Assembly (NCBI RefSeq): GCF_003148685.1 | Contig: NZ_QGGR01000011.1 | Location: 186,001-250,000 of the forward strand | DNA length: 64,000 nt | Origin: Actinoplanes xinjiangensis | GTDB lineage: Bacteria > Actinomycetota > Actinomycetes > Mycobacteriales > Micromonosporaceae | Direction of reading: 5' to 3' | Part shown: positions 9,068 to 17,714 of the stretch, one piece after another | Layout: each line of letters starts with the position of its first letter | Position numbering within the stretch: the first letter of the stretch is position 1 | Notes under the pieces: model-generated | The model's input: only the letters and a program-made list of their open reading frames with translations | Databases searched by the model: none | What the model was told of the DNA's origin: nothing | Translations under genes and position numbers: made by a program

Positions 9068-9979
9068 TCACGTTGATGCGGTGGGCCCGTCCAGGTGCAG
9101 CCGGCCGAGGACGCCCGGCTTGTCCGCGTCCCCGCCGTACACGCCGAGCACCGCCGTACCCCGGTCGCCGTCGCGCCACAACCGGCCACGCACGGTGAAC
9201 GCGTCACCGGCCCGGAACGGATTACGGAACGCCAGCGTCACCCGGTCGGTCGCCTGGTTCGCCACCGGCAGACCGGCCTGCGCCGCCAGCACCGTCAGGT
9301 GATCCTCCAGCAGACTCAGGTACTCGCCGGTGAAGACGATCTGATTGGTGTCGGTGTGCTGCAACCCGAACACACCCGCACGTTCCCCGGCGGCGACCTC
9401 CCGGCCCCCCTCCGGCGGCTCGGCCAGCTCGGCGGCCCCCGGATGCCCCGGGTCCAGCAGGTGCACGGCCAGATGCCGGGTCTGCGGCAGCGGCTCGGCC
9501 ACGATCCGCTGCCCCGGCGGCCCGTCGCGGCGTACCAGCGTCAGCAGCAACCGCCCGGTACCGCAGACGAACGGCTCGTCGGAGACGGTCTCCCGATAGC
9601 GGAACGGGTCACCGGTCCCGGGGCGCGACGTGAACGTGTACCGGCACTCGAAACCCAGCCGGGACGGCCGATGACCCAGCCCCCACCCGGACAGCTCGGC
9701 ATGCCGGGTGACGACGGTGACGTCCAGATCCGCACCGACCGCCAGCGGGCCCGGCCGGCGCTCGAACTCGGCATGGGTCACCACCGAACCGAACCCGGCG
9801 GCACGCAGCCCCGCGACGTCGACGTGCCGGGTGAAGCTGTCATACATCATCGGCACGGCCACCGACAGCATCGACCGGGACTTGAGCCGGAAACCCTGAT
9901 CCAGGTCCGGGATGTTGAGCAGCACCCGGTGCTCGCCGCGCAACTCCTCGACGAGCTCAGCCGACGGTGTTCCGGTCAT
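9068..9979 (-). CDS. Double-hotdog acyl-ACP thioesterase-like protein
   Basis: A 303-residue protein that reads as two hotdog-type halves. Residues ~30-160 contain a hotdog-like strand-loop pattern. Residues ~200-300 carry FGLQHTDTNQIVFTGEYL, close to the HxDxN...Y active region of fatty acyl thioesterases, followed by VTLAFRNPFRAGD. It probably hydrolyses or binds an acyl thioester on the operon's carrier protein. It starts at ATG 9979 with the strong site AAGGAGGAAGCC and overlaps the upstream hydrolase gene by 23 bp. Exact activity is inferred. Confidence 0.65.
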   Translation of the reverse strand: MTGTPSAELVEELRGEHRVLLNIPDLDQGFRLKSRSMLSVAVPMMYDSFTRHVDVAGLRAAGFGSVVTHAEFERRPGPLAVGADLDVTVVTRHAELSGWGLGHRPSRLGFECRYTFTSRPGTGDPFRYRETVSDEPFVCGTGRLLLTLVRRDGPPGQRIVAEPLPQTRHLAVHLLDPGHPGAAELAEPPEGGREVAAGERAGVFGLQHTDTNQIVFTGEYLSLLEDHLTVLAAQAGLPVANQATDRVTLAFRNPFRAGDAFTVRGRLWRDGDRGTAVLGVYGGDADKPGVLGRLHLDGPTAST

Positions 9980-10880
9980 TGGCTTCCTCCTTGATCGTCT
10001 GTTCCGCCCCGAACGCGTCCCGCAGGCAGGAGACCACCCGGATCGCGTACCCGTCCGGGTCGGCCAGATGGTTGGTGAGATGCCGCCCCGCCGGCACCCG
10101 CCACACGGTCACCGCGCCGGCACAGTCCTCCCGCAGGAAACGGCAGCTGTCCTCGACGTCGAACAGACTGTCGCGGGCCCCGACGATCTGCAGCACCCGC
10201 GTCCCCGACAGCGCCCGCACCGACCGCCGGGCATGCCGGTACAGCGGCCCCGCCCGGGTCCACAGCGAGGCGGCCCGGGCCACCAGCAGGTCGGCGACCG
10301 CGCGGGTACGCCGGAACCGGGCACCCCGGCGTTCCCGGCGCAGCAGCGTGTCCAGCATCCCCACCCAGCGGACCAACGGAACCGAGTCCAGAACGACCGC
10401 CGGATAGTGCCGGCCCGCCGTGCCCGCATGGGCGATCGCCATGTTGCCGCCGAACGAGCAGCCCAGCAGCGCCACCCGCCCGGCGAACCCCGGATGGGCG
10501 GTGTTGACGTGCCGCACCACCGCGTCCAGGTCCTTCAACGGGCCCCACAGTCCGTCGCGCCACCACCGCCGGGGCGCCGCGCTCTCGCCACAGCCACGGA
10601 AGTCGAAGGTGACCACGGCCAGCCCCTGATCCACCAGCAGGCGGGCATGCGAGAGTGTCCGCGACTTGCTCGCATTCCGGGCATGGCACACCACCACCAT
10701 GCCCCAGGCGCCCGGCGGCAGGAAGACCCACCCCCGGATCCGCAGCCCGTCGGAGGTCGTCACGGTGAACGGCTCCGGGACCAGCCCGTGATCCTCCGGA
10801 GTGGCGAAGTCGGCGCCGCGGGCGGGCCACACGAAACGCCGGAACACGTCCACCGGGTAGCGCCATGCGGACCGGATCAC
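9957..10880 (-). CDS. Alpha/beta-hydrolase
   Basis: A 307-residue alpha/beta-hydrolase: nucleophile elbow GCSFGG, oxyanion-type stretch VVVCHARNAS, acidic residue in VGARDSLFD and a C-terminal His in AGRHLTNH. The hallmark order nucleophile-acid-histidine is kept. The GTG start at 10880 is fixed by a 4-bp GTGA overlap with the stop of the molybdoenzyme gene, so the two are translationally coupled. Likely an esterase or thioesterase acting on the operon's lipid product; substrate unknown. Confidence 0.83.
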   Translation of the reverse strand: MIRSAWRYPVDVFRRFVWPARGADFATPEDHGLVPEPFTVTTSDGLRIRGWVFLPPGAWGMVVVCHARNASKSRTLSHARLLVDQGLAVVTFDFRGCGESAAPRRWWRDGLWGPLKDLDAVVRHVNTAHPGFAGRVALLGCSFGGNMAIAHAGTAGRHYPAVVLDSVPLVRWVGMLDTLLRRERRGARFRRTRAVADLLVARAASLWTRAGPLYRHARRSVRALSGTRVLQIVGARDSLFDVEDSCRFLREDCAGAVTVWRVPAGRHLTNHLADPDGYAIRVVSCLRDAFGAEQTIKEEANDRNTVG

Positions 10881-13147
10881 CGCACCTCCGGCAACGGTGT
10901 CAGATCGACCCGGGTGTCCTTCAGCAACGGCTGCCACGTGACCGGGTCGATGTTGTCCGAACTGGTCAGCAGATTCGGATGGGTGTCGGCCTTGTCCGGA
11001 TGGAACGACAGATACAGATGCCCGGCCGGCACGTCGGCACTGACCTCGGCCGGGCACTCGATCGACCCGATCTCGTTGTGCAGCCGCACCCGGCTCCCCG
11101 GCCCGATGCCCAGCCGTACCGCGTCGGCCTCGTTGACGTACACGAAATTGGTGTCCGGCCAGTTCGCGGCACCCGTCGCGGTCGACGAGTTGAACATCGC
11201 CACGTTGTTGCGGCGCACCGCCTTGCCGCCCATCGCACCCCGGCCGGTGATCAGCACGAACCCGCCACGGTTGCGATCCTGATACGGCACCAGCTGCGCC
11301 TCGGCCGGCAGGTGGAAGGTCGCCTGCCGGCGCTGGGCGGCCAGCACTCCGGAGAACAGCGGCTCACCGTTCTCCGGACGGTACCGGCGCTCACCCGCCC
11401 ACTGGGCGCCCTCACCGGCCCGGATGTCGCCGAGCGTGATCGGCCGGCCGTCGGCGTGCGCGAACTCGTTGTAGAAGCCCCGCGACGCCACCTGGATCTC
11501 GTCCCAGATCGGCTCCGACAGCGGCTCCCCGTACTCGTCCACCGGATAACGGAACGCCGCGTCCAACGCCACCGGATCCAGATCGGCGTTGCCCTTGGCC
11601 ACCATCTCCGCGACCCCGGCGCCGGCGGGCACGGCCGGCGGCGGCTCATCGGTCAGACGCCGGGCGATGGTACGCGCGATCTCACACACGATCCGCACAT
11701 CACTCCACGCCTCGAACCCCGGCTGCTCGACCGGCTCCATGTACTGCAGCCGCCGCTCACCGTTGAGGAAGATGCCGGACGTCTCGTGTTTGGTCCGGCA
11801 CGGCAGCACGATGTCGGCGTACTCCATGATCTCCGGGTTGTAGTACGAGTCGATGTAGACCACGCACAGGTCCATCATCCGCTCCCGCCACCGCGCCAGG
11901 TTCGGGAAGTTACGGGCCGGGTTGGTGCCGAAGACGAACAGCGTCCGCAACCGTTCCGACGTGGCGAACGACGCCACCGGCAGCCCCGGCTCCGGATTGA
12001 TCCGCCACGACGGCAACCCCCAGATACCGGCCATCCGCTCCCGGTTCTGCTCCTCCGTGACCCGCATCCGGAACGGCAGCAGCCGCCCCGAATACCCCAT
12101 CGCCAACTCGGCCGAGGCGTTGGACTGCCCGGCCATCCGCACATGCCCGCGACCCGGCGCACCGAGATGCCCGGTGAGCAGGTGCAGGTTCAGGATGGAC
12201 GCGACACCGGCACTGCCGACGGTCTGGTTGATGCCCACCGAACTCGTCGACACCACCCGCTCCCGGGCCCACAGCCCGGCCGCCCGCAGGAACCGGTCGC
12301 GCATGTCGGCCGGGTCCATCCCGTGCGGGGTGATCCGGGCGACGACCTCATCGGCCGAGAACGGACCGGTCCGCACGAACCGCAGGAACTCCTCCGCGGC
12401 CGCCGGATCAGCGTGCCGGGCGACATAGCCGCGGTCCCATCCGCCGGAATCCAGCAGGTGACGGGCGAAACCGCAGTTGAGCAGCACGTCACTTCCGCTG
12501 CGTACCGGAAGATGAATGTTGCCGGGGTCGTCGGCCAGCAGCAGGTCCACCGTGTCGGTGCGGCGCGGGTCGACGACCACCTTGACCGCGCCGCGATTCT
12601 GCCGCACGTACCGCTGGAAGATCGTCGGATGGTTCGCCGCCGGATTGTGGCCGTAGAAGAAGATCGCCTCGGCATGCCGGTAGTCGTCGTAACACGAGAA
12701 CGGGCCCTCGTTGCCGAACACCAGCTCGTGCCCGCCCGCGTTGTTGGCCAGGCACTGCTCGGCGTTGGAACAGATGTTGTTCGTTCCCAGGTGACCCTGG
12801 AAGAACTTCTTGGCGATCCACAGCGCCTCGGTGGTCATCTGCCCGACACCGTAGAAACCGAGCGAGTCACGCCCGAAGTCCTGCCGGTCGGCGAGGATCG
12901 AGTCGGCGGCCATGTCGATGGCGTAGTCCCAGGACACCCGCTCCCACCCGTACGGCGAGCGCAGCATCGGGCTGGTGAACCGCTGCACGTCCTGCGGCCG
13001 GGAACCGAGATGCTGCTGAAAATAGTGCGCACCCTTGACACAGACCCCGGCACTGCCGGTGCCACGCACCTTCCCGCCCGCCGTGATCGTCACCTGATCC
13101 ACCACGCCGCAGAACGTGCACAGCGACCGGCGCGACCCGTCATCCAT
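10877..13147 (-). CDS. NapA/FdhF-like molybdopterin oxidoreductase with altered Fe-S site
   Basis: A 756-residue member of the bis-MGD molybdoenzyme superfamily, with a C-terminal molydopterin dinucleotide-binding domain. The region NAEQCLANNAGG aligns with the Mo-ligand Cys of periplasmic nitrate reductase (Cys132 here), followed by SCYDDYRHAEA, which also matches NapA. The N-terminal cluster site is odd: Cys10, Cys13 and Cys36 are present, but the expected third Cys is Asp17, and the third-to-fourth spacing is short. No Tat signal, so a cytoplasmic enzyme. Start ATG 13147 overlaps the SDR stop by 8 bp. In this operon it may oxidise or reduce a lipid intermediate rather than nitrate. Confidence 0.85.
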   Translation of the reverse strand: MDDGSRRSLCTFCGVVDQVTITAGGKVRGTGSAGVCVKGAHYFQQHLGSRPQDVQRFTSPMLRSPYGWERVSWDYAIDMAADSILADRQDFGRDSLGFYGVGQMTTEALWIAKKFFQGHLGTNNICSNAEQCLANNAGGHELVFGNEGPFSCYDDYRHAEAIFFYGHNPAANHPTIFQRYVRQNRGAVKVVVDPRRTDTVDLLLADDPGNIHLPVRSGSDVLLNCGFARHLLDSGGWDRGYVARHADPAAAEEFLRFVRTGPFSADEVVARITPHGMDPADMRDRFLRAAGLWARERVVSTSSVGINQTVGSAGVASILNLHLLTGHLGAPGRGHVRMAGQSNASAELAMGYSGRLLPFRMRVTEEQNRERMAGIWGLPSWRINPEPGLPVASFATSERLRTLFVFGTNPARNFPNLARWRERMMDLCVVYIDSYYNPEIMEYADIVLPCRTKHETSGIFLNGERRLQYMEPVEQPGFEAWSDVRIVCEIARTIARRLTDEPPPAVPAGAGVAEMVAKGNADLDPVALDAAFRYPVDEYGEPLSEPIWDEIQVASRGFYNEFAHADGRPITLGDIRAGEGAQWAGERRYRPENGEPLFSGVLAAQRRQATFHLPAEAQLVPYQDRNRGGFVLITGRGAMGGKAVRRNNVAMFNSSTATGAANWPDTNFVYVNEADAVRLGIGPGSRVRLHNEIGSIECPAEVSADVPAGHLYLSFHPDKADTHPNLLTSSDNIDPVTWQPLLKDTRVDLTPLPEVR

Positions 13148-13880
13148 GCGGCACCCCGGCAAGGTCACGCCCGAGCGCGGCGGTGCCCAGCGTCCAACCA
13201 CCGTCCACCACGAACTCCTGACCCGTCACATAGGCGGCCGCGGGGGAGACCAGGAACGCCACCAGCGCCGCCACCTCCTCCGGAGTGCCCAGCCGGCCGG
13301 CCGGAATGTGCCGCGTCACCGCCTCCCGCCACTCGGCCGGGCGCTGCGCGGTCGGGCCGGAGTCGACGAACCCCGGCGACACGGTGTTGCAGGTGACCCG
13401 GTAGGGCGCCAGTTCGGCGGCCAGGCTGCGACTGAACGCGGCCACACCGGCCTTCGCCGCGGCGTACGCCGACAGGCCGGGCACGCCCATCTGCGCCGCC
13501 GCCGACCCCACGCTGACGATCGCGCCGCCACCGGCCTTCATCAGGCGGAACGCGGACGCCCGGCAGACATTGACGACCCCGGTCAGATTCAAGCCGACGG
13601 TACGGTCCAGCTGCCCCGGTTCACTACGGAGCAACGGCACGCCGTCCACCGATCCGAAACAGTTCACCACCGCCGTGAACCGCCCACCCCGCCACGCGGT
13701 GGCCACGAAGTCGGCACAGGACGCCGGATCCTCCACGTCCACCGGCAACGTCTCCACCGGCAGCCCGGCCACCGCCTCCTTACCGGTGTGGCAGCCGACC
13801 ACCACCTCGTGCCCCTGCTCGAGCAGCGCCCGGACCACGGCGCCCCCGATCCCACCGGCCCCGACGACGACGGCCCTCAC
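13140..13880 (-). CDS. Short-chain dehydrogenase/reductase (FabG-like)
   Basis: A 246-residue classical SDR: cofactor loop GAGGIGGAV, NCFG near the NAG position, catalytic Ser in VSVGSAAA and the YxxxK motif in SAYAAAKAG. The C-terminal TGQEFVVDGGW is typical of FabG-type 3-oxoacyl reductases. Start is GTG 13880, in a GTGA overlap with the radical SAM stop. Probably acts on an ACP-bound keto or hydroxy acyl group made in this operon. Confidence 0.9.
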   Translation of the reverse strand: MRAVVVGAGGIGGAVVRALLEQGHEVVVGCHTGKEAVAGLPVETLPVDVEDPASCADFVATAWRGGRFTAVVNCFGSVDGVPLLRSEPGQLDRTVGLNLTGVVNVCRASAFRLMKAGGGAIVSVGSAAAQMGVPGLSAYAAAKAGVAAFSRSLAAELAPYRVTCNTVSPGFVDSGPTAQRPAEWREAVTRHIPAGRLGTPEEVAALVAFLVSPAAAYVTGQEFVVDGGWTLGTAALGRDLAGVPHG

Positions 13881-15238
13881 ACCATGCTCCGGCCGGTGGT
13901 TGCCAGGGCCTGTTCGCGTTCCACCTTCTTCTTCACCAGGTTGCGGTAGATGGACTTGAAGTGGCGGGTCTTGCGCAGCGAGAACTCCCGGTTGTAGAAG
14001 GACCGGTAGACGCTGAGCGCGCCCTCCTCCAGCTCTTCCGGGGTCATGTGTTTCGGCTGGTAGACGGCGTCGAAGACGGTGTAGTAGGACCATGACTTGT
14101 CCGGCAGGATGCGGTTCTCGCGTTCCATGTCGTCGCGCAGCGGGGTGCCGGGGAACGGTGTGCAGCACGACACCTGGATGCCGGCCAGGTAGTTCTCCTT
14201 GACGAACTGGGCGGTCGCCTCGAAGGAGTCCTTGGTGTCGGTGTCCAGGCCGAGGGTGAACGCCCCGTACACGCCGACGCCGTGGTCCTGGATGGTCTTG
14301 GCGGCCTCCACGTATTTCGACAGGTTCCGGAACTTCCAGTTCCGCTCGTCGATGCCGTCCAGGGTCTCGGTGGAGACGCTCTCGAAGCCGATCAGCATCG
14401 TCATGCAGCCGCTCTCGTGCATGAGGTCGAGGATCTCCGGGTCCTTGTAGAACGACACGTCGGACTGGCCGCTCCACTTGATCCCGAGCGGGACGAGCCG
14501 GCTGAGCAGCTCTCTGGTCCGGTTGCGGTCGACCACGAAGTTGTCGTCGGAGAACAGCACGTACGGGTTGTCCCAGCGCTCCTGGACGTACTCGACCTCG
14601 CGGATCACCTGGTCGACGGTCTTGTAGCCGAGCTTGTCCCGGTAGCGGATGGTGGCCGCGCAGAATCGGCAGCTGTGCGGGCAGCCGCGTGAGGTCTCCA
14701 CCCAGATGCTCGGGTAGTAGCGCTGCTGGGCCAGTTCGTAGGCGGGGCGCGGCACCACGCTCAGGTCGGCGCGGGTGGTCTGCCGGTACATGGGCTTCAG
14801 GCCGTCGTGGGTGAAGTCGTGGATCACCTGCGGCCACAGCGCCTCGGCCTCGCCGACGCAGACCGAGTCGACGTGGCGGGCCACCTCGAACGGCAGCAGG
14901 TTGGCGTGCAGTCCGCCGGCGACGACGGGGACGCCGCGGGCCCGGAACTGGGCGGCGATCTCGTACATCCGGTCGGCCTGTGCGGTCATCCCGGTCAGGG
15001 CGACCAGGTCGGCGTCCTCGTCGAAGTCGACGGGTTCGATGTTCTCGTCGATGTAGTGCAGGTCCCAGCCGGGTGGGGTGAGGGACCCGACGATGACCAG
15101 GCCGGTGGCGAAGCCGGTCCACGTGTAGTCGAAGAACTGGAACTCGCGGGATTCGCGCTTGAACCGCTGGTGCTGGGGGTTGCGCCCGAAGAACGTCGCC
15201 TGCGGCGAGATCAGGAGCAGCTTGCGTGCACGTGCCAT
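13877..15238 (-). CDS. Cobalamin-binding-domain radical SAM enzyme
   Basis: A 453-residue enzyme. The N-terminal ~150 residues have the Rossmann-like fold of B12-binding domains (DLVALTGMT, VPVVAGGLHAN). The canonical radical SAM motif CPHSCRFC follows, with Cys186, Cys190 and Cys193 binding the 4Fe-4S cluster, then the GFES and GLDTDT stretches of the barrel. The DxHxxG cobalamin base-off motif is not evident, as in many family members. Relatives methylate, cyclise or rearrange unactivated carbons, including lipids. It starts 17 bp after the ACP stop. A carbon-skeleton change on the acyl chain is the likeliest role. Confidence 0.9.
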   Translation of the reverse strand: MARARKLLLISPQATFFGRNPQHQRFKRESREFQFFDYTWTGFATGLVIVGSLTPPGWDLHYIDENIEPVDFDEDADLVALTGMTAQADRMYEIAAQFRARGVPVVAGGLHANLLPFEVARHVDSVCVGEAEALWPQVIHDFTHDGLKPMYRQTTRADLSVVPRPAYELAQQRYYPSIWVETSRGCPHSCRFCAATIRYRDKLGYKTVDQVIREVEYVQERWDNPYVLFSDDNFVVDRNRTRELLSRLVPLGIKWSGQSDVSFYKDPEILDLMHESGCMTMLIGFESVSTETLDGIDERNWKFRNLSKYVEAAKTIQDHGVGVYGAFTLGLDTDTKDSFEATAQFVKENYLAGIQVSCCTPFPGTPLRDDMERENRILPDKSWSYYTVFDAVYQPKHMTPEELEEGALSVYRSFYNREFSLRKTRHFKSIYRNLVKKKVEREQALATTGRSMV

Positions 15239-15255
15239 GGTGTCGGCCTCCGTGG

Positions 15256-15519
15256 TCAGGTGCGGGCGGCGGTCAGGTCGCGGCAGACGGCCACGAAGTC
15301 ACCGACCGTGCTGATGGCGAACAGCTGTTCCTCGTCGATCTCGATGTCCAGTTCCAGTTCGACCCGGGCGACGATCTCCAGCATCACGATCGAGTCGACG
15401 TTGGTGATGCCGGTGACCGGGTTCTCGAGTACCACGGCCTGTGGGGACGTCTTGGCGACCTGGGCGATGATGCGCTGGATGGTGAGGAACGGTTCCTCGA
15501 GCAGTGTGGTGTCGGTCAT
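15256..15519 (-). CDS. Acyl carrier protein
   Basis: An 87-residue carrier protein. The phosphopantetheine attachment site is Ser43 in NVDSIVMLEI, and the surrounding acidic helix II (ARVELELDIEIDEE) is typical. Its ATG overlaps the LysM gene stop (ATGA) and it is followed closely by the radical SAM gene. It would receive the acyl group from the FAAL and present it to the downstream enzymes. No phosphopantetheinyl transferase gene is seen in the window. Confidence 0.92.
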   Translation of the reverse strand: MTDTTLLEEPFLTIQRIIAQVAKTSPQAVVLENPVTGITNVDSIVMLEIVARVELELDIEIDEEQLFAISTVGDFVAVCRDLTAART

Positions 15520-15815
15520 CGGGTCGCCTCGCTCGGGTCGGGGGTGTGCTGGACGGGGGTGACGCGGAACGAGCGCCCGGCGCTGGCCCGGAAGCCGCCG
15601 ATGCCGCCGGGTAGCGGCAGGTAGTCGGGTTCGGGGACGTCGATGACCAGGCCCGGGGTGAGGCGGGCCGGGTTGAAGCCGGGTACGCCGCTGTTGTGGG
15701 CCACCAACTCCAGGTAGCGGCGTGCGTCGCCGTAGGCCACGTAGGCGATCTCGGTGATCGTGTCGCCGTCCCGGATGGTGTAGGGCTGGCCGATCACCGG
15801 CCCGGTTGTGCTCAT
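15516..15815 (-). CDS. LysM-domain mini-protein
   Basis: A 99-residue protein almost wholly made of one LysM-like module (YTIRDGDTITEIAYVAYGD, RLTPGLVIDVPEP) plus a short tail. There is no signal peptide, so it should stay in the cytoplasm, away from peptidoglycan. It is overlapped by ATGA junctions on both sides, between FAAL and ACP, which strongly ties it to the pathway. A scaffolding or glycan/lipid-binding role is possible; none is proven. Confidence 0.8.
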   Translation of the reverse strand: MSTTGPVIGQPYTIRDGDTITEIAYVAYGDARRYLELVAHNSGVPGFNPARLTPGLVIDVPEPDYLPLPGGIGGFRASAGRSFRVTPVQHTPDPSEATR

Positions 15816-17389
15816 GACTTGTCCTTCCCCGGCAGGTGTGCGGTGAGGGTGCCGCTGCGGTAGAGGTGGGCGGCCAGTCGCCGGCGGACCTTGCCGGAGC
15901 TGGTCTTGGGTACGGCGCCGCGGCGTACGACGGTGACGCCGTGCACCGGCAGTGCGAAGCGGGAGCGGACGGCCTCGGCGACCCGGTCCGGCAGGTCGGT
16001 CGTCGCCGGGTAGCGGATCGCCTCGACCAGGACGTGCACCGCCTCGGAGTGTTCTCCGGCGGTGGCGAAGGCGGCGACTCCGCCCGGCCGGACGCCGTCG
16101 ACGCGTTCGACGGTCTCCTCGATGTCGTGCGGGTGGTAGTTGCGGCCGTTCACGATGATCAGGTCTTTGAGCCGGCCGGTCACGTACAGTTCGCCGTCGT
16201 CGAGGAAGCCGGTGTCGCCGGTGTGCAGCCAGCCGTCGCGCCAGGTGTGGGCGGTGGCCGCGGGGTCGCCGTGGTAGCCGGTGGCGAGGTGGCCGCAGCG
16301 GACCAGGATCTCGTCGTCCACGATCCGGACCTCGGTGCCGGGCATCGGGCGGCCGGTGGAGGTGAGTTCGACGTCGTCGCGGCGCAGGGTCCGCAGGCCT
16401 TCGCCGGGCCGCCGGGTGGTGACGGCCAGGGTGGCCTCGGCCAGGCCGTAGCAGGGGGTCAGTTGGGAGGCGCGGAAGCCGGCGGGGGCGTAGGCGCGGG
16501 CGAACGCGCGGAGGGTGCCGGGGCGGACCGGTTCGGCGCCGCAGCCGGCGACCCGCCAGGCGGAGAGGTCCAGCTCGTCCAGGAGCTCCGGTGTGGCCCG
16601 TTGTGCCAGCATCGCGTAGGCGAAGTTCGGTGCGTACGCGATCGTGCCGCGCACTTCGGTGAGCAGGCGCAGGAATCCGGCGGGGTCGCGGACGAACCGT
16701 TGCGGCGAGAGGTACCAGACCGAGGTCTGTGAGGCGACCGCGACGAAGACCTTCCCGATCAGTCCCATGTCGTGGTAGAGCGGTAGCCAGCTGACCCCGC
16801 GGTCGCGGTCGGCGTGCAGGTCGATCGCCTCGATCATGGCGGCGCTGTGGGTCAGCAGGGCGCGGTGGCTCACCACGACGCCTTTGGGGTGGCCGGTGCT
16901 GCCGCTGGTGAACTGGATGAACGCCGGGTCGTCGGGGTGTGGTTCGGCGTGTGGCCCCGGCTCGGCGGTGGTGAGGGTGTCGAAGGTGGCCAGCGGTGCG
17001 GGCAGGGCGGCGTCGGCGAGCAGGTGCGCGACGGTCTGGCCGGCCAGGCACAGGCGGACCTCGGCGGTGGTGCAGATGCGGGTCAGGCCGTCGACGTATG
17101 CCGCGTGGCGGCCGCCCGGTGAGGGAGCGGGATACGGCACCGGCACGACTCCGGCACGTAACGCGGCGAGAATGGCGAGGACGAATTCTGATTCGTCGTT
17201 GAGCAGGAGTGCGACACGGTCGCCGGAACGTATTCCGAGTCCTGCCCAGCGGGTCGCCAGATCTGCGGTGATGCGGTTGACGTCGGCGTACGAAAAGAAT
17301 GTTCTTTCATTTCCGCTGAGGAATGTGAATCCTCGGTCCGGAACGGAGAGTTCGCGCAGAAGGTGCGCGAAAGATCGCCCGTGAGACAC
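15812..17389 (-). CDS. Fatty acyl-AMP ligase (FAAL)
   Basis: A 525-residue adenylate-forming enzyme of the FAAL type: FTSGSTGHPKGVVV, WLPLYHDMGLIG, CYGLAEATLAV, TGDTGFL and a C-terminal catalytic Lys in KTSSGKVRR. FAALs turn free fatty acids into acyl-AMP and load them on a carrier protein, which here is two genes downstream. GTG start at 17389 preceded by GGGGA. It is the first gene of the nine-gene operon, and the promoter must lie in the 325-bp divergent gap upstream. Confidence 0.92.
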   Translation of the reverse strand: MSHGRSFAHLLRELSVPDRGFTFLSGNERTFFSYADVNRITADLATRWAGLGIRSGDRVALLLNDESEFVLAILAALRAGVVPVPYPAPSPGGRHAAYVDGLTRICTTAEVRLCLAGQTVAHLLADAALPAPLATFDTLTTAEPGPHAEPHPDDPAFIQFTSGSTGHPKGVVVSHRALLTHSAAMIEAIDLHADRDRGVSWLPLYHDMGLIGKVFVAVASQTSVWYLSPQRFVRDPAGFLRLLTEVRGTIAYAPNFAYAMLAQRATPELLDELDLSAWRVAGCGAEPVRPGTLRAFARAYAPAGFRASQLTPCYGLAEATLAVTTRRPGEGLRTLRRDDVELTSTGRPMPGTEVRIVDDEILVRCGHLATGYHGDPAATAHTWRDGWLHTGDTGFLDDGELYVTGRLKDLIIVNGRNYHPHDIEETVERVDGVRPGGVAAFATAGEHSEAVHVLVEAIRYPATTDLPDRVAEAVRSRFALPVHGVTVVRRGAVPKTSSGKVRRRLAAHLYRSGTLTAHLPGKDKS

Positions 17390-17714
17390 AGCAATCCCCG
17401 TCAGCCGTTGCCTGCGTGCGGTTGTTGAAAGCAGGCGCCGCGGCAGGATCCGTCTGCGCGCATGGTGGCCCCGTGCTCACCGATGCGGGGCGGTGAGAAA
17501 GCACCGTTCCCCTGTCGGCCCAACAGTTCCGTGGCACCATTGCCAGTGGCCGACCATCGACGATGCTATATCAGTAATCGGGTGGTTACAAGGCCGCAAT
17601 GCCGGTGGCACAAAAGGCGTGCCAGCAGGCATTATCTGTTGATCACGGTAAATGATCACGGTGGGCCGGAGCCCGCCGCCCGCCCCTGTCGGCAGCGTGT
17701 GGTTCAGTGACGGG
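17390..17714. promoter_or_regulatory. Divergent control region between FAAL operon and P450
   Basis: A 325-bp gap between two divergent start codons. It holds a direct repeat GATCACGGT at 17641-17649 and 17654-17662 (13-bp period), and an A/T-rich patch TGCTATATCAG near 17560 that could be a minus-strand -10 area. No convincing -35/-10 pair could be assigned. It must drive the lipid operon on the minus strand. Confidence 0.4.

Noticed and set aside
10865..13396. A plus-strand frame of 843 residues
   Set aside because: Antisense to the molybdoenzyme gene; composition is Arg/Pro-rich with no domains.
13113..15238. CRISPR array or tRNA genes anywhere in the window
   Set aside because: No spaced direct repeats with unique spacers and no cloverleaf with a CCA-type end were seen; the 63-bp array has no spacers.
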